Source: an uncultured Eubacteriales bacterium
GTDB lineage: Bacteria > Bacillota > Clostridia > Lachnospirales > Lachnospiraceae
Reading direction: 5' to 3'
Assembly (NCBI GenBank): GCA_949297565.1
Contig: CASFUI010000302.1
Location: 1-11,406, forward strand
Length of the DNA: 11,406 bases
Shown: positions 6,749 to 11,406 of the stretch, in pieces
Layout: the number at the start of each line of letters is the position of its first letter
Numbering within the stretch: position 1 is the first letter of the stretch
Notes under the pieces: generated by a model
What the model saw: the letters and a program-made list of their open reading frames with translations, nothing else
What the model was told of the DNA's origin: nothing
Databases searched by the model: none
Program-made: the position numbers and the translations under genes

Positions 6749-6787
6749 GCCGAATGAAACTGGTGTTGTCACGCCGGTTCATCAGGC
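6749..6787 (+). promoter_or_regulatory. Stem-loop 2 between purN and purD
   Basis: The pairing runs GCC with GGC (6749-6751/6785-6787), a 2x2 internal loop, ATGAA with TTCAT (6754-6758/6778-6782), a bulged A (6759), and seven pairs 6760-6766/6771-6777 including G-U pairs. A TGTC tetraloop caps it. It lies 18 nt after stem-loop 1 and ends 17 nt before the purD ribosome binding site. No U-tract follows. The tandem arrangement resembles a structured leader, but it matches no riboswitch class that I recognise. Confidence 0.5.
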
Positions 6788-6818
6788 ACGGAGTATTTTA
6801 ATATGGAGGATATACAAT

Positions 6819-8093
6819 ATGAAGGTACTTGTAGTTGGAAGCGGCGGACGCGAACATGCGATTTGCTGGAAGGTTTCACAGAGCAAGAGAGTTGATAAAA
6901 TATACTGCGCTCCGGGTAATGCCGGAATTTCACAGGTTGCGGAGTGCGTGGATATTAATGCTATGGATTTTGACAGGCTTGTGGCATTTGCGAAGGAAAA
7001 AGAGATTGATTTGACGGTTATCGGAATGGATGACCCGCTTGTCGGAGGAATAGTGGACGCGTTTGAGGCGGAGGGACTGAGAGTGTTCGGCCCTAGAAAG
7101 AATGCGGCAATTCTTGAGGGCTCCAAGGCTTTTTCAAAGGATTTGATGAAGAAATATAATATTCCTACTGCTGCGTATGAGACGTTCACATCGGCAGAGG
7201 AGGCTAAGGCATACCTTGAAAATGCGGATTATCCTATAGTGCTTAAGGCTGACGGCCTTGCGCTCGGAAAGGGAGTTTTAATCTGCATGAACAGAGAACA
7301 GGCGATGAGCGGTGTAAATGAGCTTATGCTTGACAAAAAGTTCGGCGCTGCCGGAAATACCATTGTAATAGAAGAGTTTATGACCGGCAGGGAGGTTTCC
7401 GTACTGTCATTTGTTGACGGAAATACAATTAAAATCATGTCCTCAGCACAGGATCACAAGCGCGCAAAGGACGGAGACCAGGGCCTTAATACGGGCGGAA
7501 TGGGTAACTTTTCACCGAGTCCGTTTTACACAAAAGAGGTTGATGATTTCTGTCAGAAGTATATATATCAGCCTACGGTTGACGCGATGAAGGCTGAGGG
7601 GCGCCCGTTTAAGGGAGTTATTTTCTTCGGGCTTATGCTTACGCCGAAGGGACCGAAAGTACTTGAGTATAACGCGCGTTTCGGAGACCCGGAGGCGCAG
7701 GTTGTGCTTCCCAGAATGAAAAATGATATTGTAGATGTGTTTGAGGCATGTATTGACGGAACACTTGATAAGATAGACCTTCAGTTTGAGGATAATGCCT
7801 GTGTGTGCGTCGTTCTTGCATCAGACGGCTATCCTTTGTCATATGAGAAGGGCTTTGAGATTAGGGGAATGGATAAGTTCCATGATGACGAGGGATATTT
7901 TCTGTTCCATGCAGGAACAAAGTTTAACGAGGCGGGAAAGGTCGTTACAAACGGCGGGCGTGTGCTTGGAGTGACTGCACTCGGAAAAGATTTGAAGGAA
8001 GCCCGCGCAAACGCGTACCGCGCGACGGAATGGGTTGATTTCGCAAATAAATATATGCGCCATGATATAGGAAAGGCTATAGACGAAGCCTGA
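6819..8093 (+). CDS. purD: Phosphoribosylamine-glycine ligase (GAR synthetase) PurD
   Basis: PurD joins glycine to phosphoribosylamine using ATP, giving the GAR used by PurN. The 424 residues match the family. The N-terminal domain starts KVLVVGSGGREHAICW (2-17), then APGNAGI (31-37). Residues about 100-190 hold the ATP-grasp core: GSKAFSKDLMKKYNIPTA, YPIVLKADGLALGKGV (138-153), VIEEFMTGREVSV (183-195). Further signatures are AQDHKRAKDGDQGLNTGGMG (210-229) and LEYNARFGDPE (282-292) with metal and nucleotide ligands. The segment GMDDPLVGG (69-77) replaces the common GPExPLxxG. The ATG at 6819 has GGAGG (6805-6809) 9 nt upstream. An in-frame start at 6723 would begin inside stem-loop 1 and is rejected. 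hisS follows after 27 nt. Confidence 0.95.
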   Translation: MKVLVVGSGGREHAICWKVSQSKRVDKIYCAPGNAGISQVAECVDINAMDFDRLVAFAKEKEIDLTVIGMDDPLVGGIVDAFEAEGLRVFGPRKNAAILEGSKAFSKDLMKKYNIPTAAYETFTSAEEAKAYLENADYPIVLKADGLALGKGVLICMNREQAMSGVNELMLDKKFGAAGNTIVIEEFMTGREVSVLSFVDGNTIKIMSSAQDHKRAKDGDQGLNTGGMGNFSPSPFYTKEVDDFCQKYIYQPTVDAMKAEGRPFKGVIFFGLMLTPKGPKVLEYNARFGDPEAQVVLPRMKNDIVDVFEACIDGTLDKIDLQFEDNACVCVVLASDGYPLSYEKGFEIRGMDKFHDDEGYFLFHAGTKFNEAGKVVTNGGRVLGVTALGKDLKEARANAYRATEWVDFANKYMRHDIGKAIDEA

Positions 8094-8120
8094 ATGGTGC
8101 GAAAGGATTGAATATAGAAC

Positions 8121-9386
8121 ATGAAAATTACATCAGTTAAGGGAACAAACGATTATCTGCCTAACGAGGTGGAAATCCGCGATTATCTTCAGAACCGTAT
8201 TTTGGGAGTGTATAAGGAAAACGGATTTGAACATATAATTACTCCTGCGGTTGAGGATATTGAAAATCTTGACAAGAGCGACGGCGGAGAGAATCTCAAC
8301 CTTATTTTTAAGATTATGAAGAGGGGCGACAAGCTTGACAAGGCGCTTGCGTCAGGCGTGACTTCAGAAAATGAGAATGAGCTTGCGGATATGGGGCTCA
8401 GATATGATTTGACGCTGCCGCTCAGCCGTTACTATGCGAATAACAGGGATAAGCTCACTCTTCCCATGAAGTGTATACAGATTGACCGTGTATACAGAGC
8501 TGAGAGACCTCAGAAGGGCAGACTTCGCGAATTTATACAGTGTGATATTGATATTATCGGCTCTGATTCAACAGATTCAGAGATTGAACTCATTCTTACA
8601 ACGACAAAAGCCCTCGATGCAATCGGCTTTAAAAACTATAAAGTAAAGCTGAATGACAGGAGACTGTTGCGCGCTGTTCTTTCATCCTTTGGATTTGCCG
8701 AGGAGGAGCTTGACAGTGTGTGCATAACATTTGACAAAATGGATAAGGTTGGTCTTGAGGGGGTTGTCTCAGAGCTTAGAGAGAAGGGATTTGATGAGAC
8801 GGCGGTAAATAATTTTTCGCAGTTTATTTCTGAGGGGAATTTTACGCTCGAGGCGATAAAGGAGCGTCTTGAGGACAAGACGCCTGCCGAGAGTCTTGAG
8901 CATATAATAGCTGCTGTAAACGAGCTTAAGAATAACGAGTTTGAAATTGTGTTTGATATATCGCTTGTAAGAGGTCAGGGCTACTACACGGGAACTGTTT
9001 TTGAGGTGGAGAGCATTGACTTTAAAGGCGCCGTTGCCGGAGGAGGACGCTATGACCACCTTATAGGAAAGTTTTTAAATGAGGATATTCCGGCGGTCGG
9101 ATTTTCTATCGGCTTTGAGAGGATTTTCGGCATACTTATGAATAACGGCGTAATGATACCGGAAAAACCGAAGAAAATAGCTGTTGTTTACGAGCAGGGA
9201 CAGTTTAAGGAGGCATTTTCGGAAGCTGAAAAGCTGAGAAACAGGGGAATGACAGCGGCTTTATATATTAAGCCTAAGAAGCTCGGCAAGTTTCTTAACA
9301 AGCTTGAAGAAAGACAGTACGATGGTTTCTTAAACGTAGGTGTGAGCGATGAAGTCAGCATGTTTGAAAAGCAGGCGCTTAAGTAA
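8121..9386 (+). CDS. hisS: Histidine-tRNA ligase (HisRS), divergent clostridial type
   Basis: HisRS attaches histidine to tRNA-His. The 421-residue class II synthetase shows motif 2 as RVYRAERPQKGRLREFIQCD (123-142), which keeps the ERPQ-GR-REF-Q pattern of true HisRS. The histidine loop reads LVRGQGYYTGTVFE (282-295), with the catalytic Arg284 kept but QG where most enzymes have LD. AGGGRYD (306-312) and motif 3 AVGFSIGFERI (325-335) follow. The C-terminal region (351-421) is short and only loosely like the HisRS anticodon-binding domain. The regulatory paralogue HisZ usually lacks the ERPQ and YYTG motifs, so a catalytic enzyme is favoured. The ribosome binding site is weak and distant (GAAAGGA, 8101-8107, 13 nt). 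The gene follows purD by 27 nt and is probably on the purine transcript. Confidence 0.85.
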   Translation: MKITSVKGTNDYLPNEVEIRDYLQNRILGVYKENGFEHIITPAVEDIENLDKSDGGENLNLIFKIMKRGDKLDKALASGVTSENENELADMGLRYDLTLPLSRYYANNRDKLTLPMKCIQIDRVYRAERPQKGRLREFIQCDIDIIGSDSTDSEIELILTTTKALDAIGFKNYKVKLNDRRLLRAVLSSFGFAEEELDSVCITFDKMDKVGLEGVVSELREKGFDETAVNNFSQFISEGNFTLEAIKERLEDKTPAESLEHIIAAVNELKNNEFEIVFDISLVRGQGYYTGTVFEVESIDFKGAVAGGGRYDHLIGKFLNEDIPAVGFSIGFERIFGILMNNGVMIPEKPKKIAVVYEQGQFKEAFSEAEKLRNRGMTAALYIKPKKLGKFLNKLEERQYDGFLNVGVSDEVSMFEKQALK

Positions 9387-9441
9387 TCCAAATGAGAAAA
9401 AAATATTTTATATTCTGAGTACGGAATAATGACACAATAAT

Positions 9442-9502
9442 AAACAAAGGTACGACAAGGCTGATGAACTTATAAGAGTACAGCCATGTTGTACCTTTGT
9501 TT
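9442..9502. terminator. Bidirectional terminator between convergent hisS and the FMN-binding-like gene
   Basis: Arms 9442-9463 and 9481-9502 pair over 22 positions with one G-U pair and one A-A mismatch: AAACAAAGGTAC and GGCTG pair with CAGCC and GTACCTTTGTTT. The loop is 17 nt. On the plus strand TTTGTTTTAG closes the stem; on the minus strand the stem runs into TTTGTTTATTATTG. T-rich flanks on both sides and the position between convergent genes support two-way termination. The rest of the gap 9387-9529 is A/T-rich and holds nothing else recognisable. Confidence 0.8.
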
Positions 9503-9529
9503 TAGTATACGGTTATGCTCTGCTGCCTG

Positions 9530-10042
9530 TTATTTAGCCCTGCCCTTGCTTAATGCAGCCTCGATTCCCGACAGAAGCATGCTTGCGGTGTATTTGCTGT
9601 CGGAGCTGTAGGCGACATTCTGTGTGCTTCCGTTTGATTTTACCGCTTCGGCAAGTTCGTTGAAGCTTTCGTTTAACATAGGGTACATGGTTGTTATAAC
9701 ATCTGACTGATAAATCATTTCGATGCTGTTAATATTTTCTTTATCTAAGGTTACTTTTATATCTATCGGATTGCCGTCAAGCATAACAGAAGCAGTGTAT
9801 ACACCCGGAACATATGTAATTGTACTGTTTGAAGCCGCCGCAGAGTCCGATGAGGAGTCTGAAACTGAGGAAGCGTTTGCAGAGGTGGTTTTAGCACCTG
9901 TTACCTTAGCATTTGACTGTTCGGAAGAATTGCCGGAGGACATAAAAAATAAAATAAGCGCTATAATTACTGCTGCGATGGCGGCAGCCCCGGCGATAAG
10001 CCATTTCATGCGGATAACAACGATTTTTGTCTGAGAATTCAT
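9530..10042 (-). CDS. Membrane-anchored protein with a degenerate FMN-binding-like domain
   Basis: A 170-residue protein: a short basic N-terminus, one membrane segment (about 14-34, WLIAGAAAIAAVIIALILFF), a Ser/Ala/Thr-rich linker (36-75), then an extracytoplasmic domain (77-167). The domain pattern, GVYTASVMLDGNPIDIKVTLD...INSIE...VITTMYP...ASMLLSGIEAAL, resembles the FMN-binding domain of flavin-carrying electron-transfer proteins (PF04205 type). The flavinylation motif SGA(T/S)xT is not intact; the equivalent stretch reads SSDSKYTAS (146-154). There is no lipobox Cys, so it is a signal anchor or cleaved export signal rather than a lipoprotein. The start at 10042 has GAAGGA 8 nt upstream, whereas the ATG at 10048 would leave only 2 nt. 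It converges with hisS and diverges from addB. Redox or flavin-related function is only inferred. Confidence 0.65.
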   Translation of the reverse strand: MNSQTKIVVIRMKWLIAGAAAIAAVIIALILFFMSSGNSSEQSNAKVTGAKTTSANASSVSDSSSDSAAASNSTITYVPGVYTASVMLDGNPIDIKVTLDKENINSIEMIYQSDVITTMYPMLNESFNELAEAVKSNGSTQNVAYSSDSKYTASMLLSGIEAALSKGRAK

Positions 10043-10158
10043 GGTCATATTCCTTCTTTTTTGTTATTATAAAGATATGCACGGCAAAATAAAAATATGT
10101 ATTCGTTTAGCGGCTTCGCGTTTCTTCGCGGCAAATCGCTTCGGAAATGGAGATAAAT
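10043..10158. promoter_or_regulatory. Divergent intergenic region with promoter elements
   Basis: This gap must hold the promoters of both flanking genes. For the minus-strand gene, TATAAT is the reverse complement of 10066-10071, about 24 nt before its start codon, but the matching -35 (TTTTAT) is poor. For addB no good -35/-10 pair was found. CTTCGCG occurs twice exactly 10 bp apart (10114-10120, 10124-10130), and a related GCTTCGG lies at 10138-10144. CGCG at 10117-10120 and 10127-10130 can also pair as a weak hairpin. No LexA-type site was seen. Confidence 0.4.
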
Positions 10159-11406
10159 ATGGCAATTCAGCTTGTTGTGGGAGGTTCCGGATCAGGAAAA
10201 TCCCAATATATATATTCACAGATAATACAAAAATCAATCAAATACCCGGAAAAAAATTTTATTGTAGTTGTGCCTGAGCAGTACACAATGGCTACACAGA
10301 AAAAGCTGGTTGAGAGCCATCCGAGAAAAGGCATTTTAAATATAGATGTTGTAAGTTTCGACCGTCTCGCGTATAAGGTTTTTGAGGAAATTGGCGGACA
10401 GAATAAGCCTGTGCTTGATGACACAGGGAAAAATCTCATTGTGAGAAAAGTTCTTGAGGATAACAAGGGAAAACTGTGCTGTTTCGGAAGCACAATTAAC
10501 AAGGTGGGTTTCGTGTCTGAGCTTAAGTCTGTCATATCGGAACTTCTGCAATATGACATAGGCACAAAAAAGCTTGAAGAAATAAGTCAGTCCTTAGGGG
10601 GAAACAGGCTTCTTAAAGCAAAGCTTGATGATATTTCTCTTATTTACAGCGCCTTTAAAAAATATCTGTCAGACAATTATATAACTTCTGAGGAGATTTT
10701 AGCAGTTTTATGCCAGGTTGTTGGCTCGTCAGAAAATATAAAGCGGAGTGAAATTGTTCTTGACGGTTTCACCGGCTTTACGCCTATACAGTATAAGCTG
10801 TTGAATCTGCTTTTGATTTATTCTGAGGGAGTTACGGTTTCCGTTACTATGGACGCAAGGGAGAGGCTTAATGTCAATGAGGGTATGGAGCACCTGTTTT
10901 TTATGAGCAAGGAAATGGTGCAGAAGCTGTACGGTCTGTGTGACTTGTCACATATTGACATTCAGAAGCCGGTGGTGCTGGACGCTGTGTCCAATCCCAG
11001 ATTTAAGTCTGAGGAGCTTTCTTTTCTCGAAAAAAATATTTTCAGATTTAACGGAAAAAGGTATAAGGGTGAGGCTGAAAATATAAAGCTTATCACGGCG
11101 CAGACTCCAAAAGAAGAATTGAAATACTGCATAGGCGAGATTTTAAGGCTGACGCGATTTGAGGGGTACAGATACAGAGATATTGCCATTGTTTCTGCCG
11201 ATATGAGCTCATACGGACTGCTTGCGGGAAATATGTGCAGGCAGAACGGCATTCCGTGTTTTGTCGACAGCAAAAAGCCTGTTACGGACAATCCGTTTGT
11301 CGAGTATGTGAGGAGCGCTCTGGAGGTTATCGAGAGGGGATATTCTTATGAGAGTGTTTTCAGGTATCTGCGCTCAGGCATGACCGGTTTGGAGCGGGAG
11401 GATATA
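10159..11406 (+). CDS. addB: AddAB helicase-nuclease subunit AddB (5' part)
   Basis: The frame is open from the ATG at 10159 to the right edge, 416 codons without a stop. AddB proteins are about 1150 residues, so roughly the first third is present. AddB works with AddA to process DNA double-strand ends for RecA loading. The N-terminus has a P-loop GGSGSGKS (8-15) typical of clostridial AddB, then VVPEQYT (37-43), DVVSFDRLAYKVFEE, LDGFTGFTPIQYKLL (from about 201) and ITAQTPKEELKYCIGEILRL, all in the order expected for the family. The nuclease domain and its Fe-S cysteines would lie beyond the window. The start has GGAG (10149-10152) 6 nt upstream. addA is expected to follow. A competing plus-strand frame from 10041 overlaps the start and has no family match. 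Confidence 0.93.
   Translation, partial: MAIQLVVGGSGSGKSQYIYSQIIQKSIKYPEKNFIVVVPEQYTMATQKKLVESHPRKGILNIDVVSFDRLAYKVFEEIGGQNKPVLDDTGKNLIVRKVLEDNKGKLCCFGSTINKVGFVSELKSVISELLQYDIGTKKLEEISQSLGGNRLLKAKLDDISLIYSAFKKYLSDNYITSEEILAVLCQVVGSSENIKRSEIVLDGFTGFTPIQYKLLNLLLIYSEGVTVSVTMDARERLNVNEGMEHLFFMSKEMVQKLYGLCDLSHIDIQKPVVLDAVSNPRFKSEELSFLEKNIFRFNGKRYKGEAENIKLITAQTPKEELKYCIGEILRLTRFEGYRYRDIAIVSADMSSYGLLAGNMCRQNGIPCFVDSKKPVTDNPFVEYVRSALEVIERGYSYESVFRYLRSGMTGLEREDI

Noticed and set aside
6723..6818. 96-nt in-frame extension of purD
   Set aside because: It begins inside a stem-loop, has no ribosome binding site, and PurD proteins start at the KVLVVGSGGREHA segment.
6681..6818. Purine or PRPP riboswitch before purD
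   Set aside because: The conserved core sequences of the purine riboswitch classes I know were not found; the structure alone is not enough for such a call.
6782..7189. Minus-strand open frame of 135 codons
   Set aside because: It is antisense to purD, whose protein is unmistakable, and has no recognisable motif.
8121..9386. HisZ, the regulatory subunit of ATP phosphoribosyltransferase
   Set aside because: The ERPQ-GR-REF-Q motif 2, the catalytic Arg and YYTGTVFE are retained, and no hisG is adjacent.
10041..10277. Plus-strand frame of 78 codons upstream of and overlapping addB
   Set aside because: It overlaps the addB start in another frame, has no ribosome binding site of its own and no family resemblance.

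Overview
The window reads as chromosomal DNA of a low-to-moderate GC Gram-positive anaerobe, most likely a clostridial species close to Lachnospiraceae. The basis is strong AGGAGG-type ribosome binding sites before nearly every gene, A/T-rich TTGACA/TATAAT promoters, AddB-type recombination machinery, and the clostridial flavour of the purine and HisRS proteins. The taxonomic call is inference from protein and signal style, not from a marker gene.

Left part (1-4329): the last 45 codons of an unidentified gene end in a perfect 11-bp inverted repeat. A promoter then leads to a 536-residue membrane protein fused to a spermidine-synthase-like methyltransferase domain. A second promoter candidate precedes a 182-residue protein that resembles the CpcT/CpeT (phycobilin lyase) fold, unexpected in a non-photosynthetic organism. 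An AlaA-type alanine aminotransferase and a GNAT acetyltransferase follow, only 14 nt apart and probably co-transcribed.

Middle part (4330-9529): a purine biosynthesis cluster, purE-purM-purN-purD, followed by a histidyl-tRNA synthetase gene, hisS. The enzymes cover PRA to GAR (PurD), GAR to FGAR (PurN), FGAM to AIR (PurM) and the carboxylation step giving CAIR (PurE). purF, purL, purK, purC, purB and purH are not in the window. The promoter before purE has its -35 box inside a 10-bp perfect palindrome, a good operator candidate. purE, purM and purD are each preceded by a long stem-loop without a U-tract a short distance before the ribosome binding site (two stem-loops before purD), while purN is translationally coupled to purM by a 7-nt overlap. 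This pattern suggests RNA-level control or processing and is the most interesting signal in the window. A 22-bp inverted repeat closes the cluster and probably serves as a bidirectional terminator.

Right part (9530-11406): a minus-strand gene for a membrane-anchored protein with a Ser-rich linker and a degenerate FMN-binding-like domain converges on hisS. Divergent from it, running off the right edge, is the N-terminal third of addB, a subunit of the AddAB helicase-nuclease. No rRNA, tRNA, CRISPR array, insertion sequence or phage gene was recognised.
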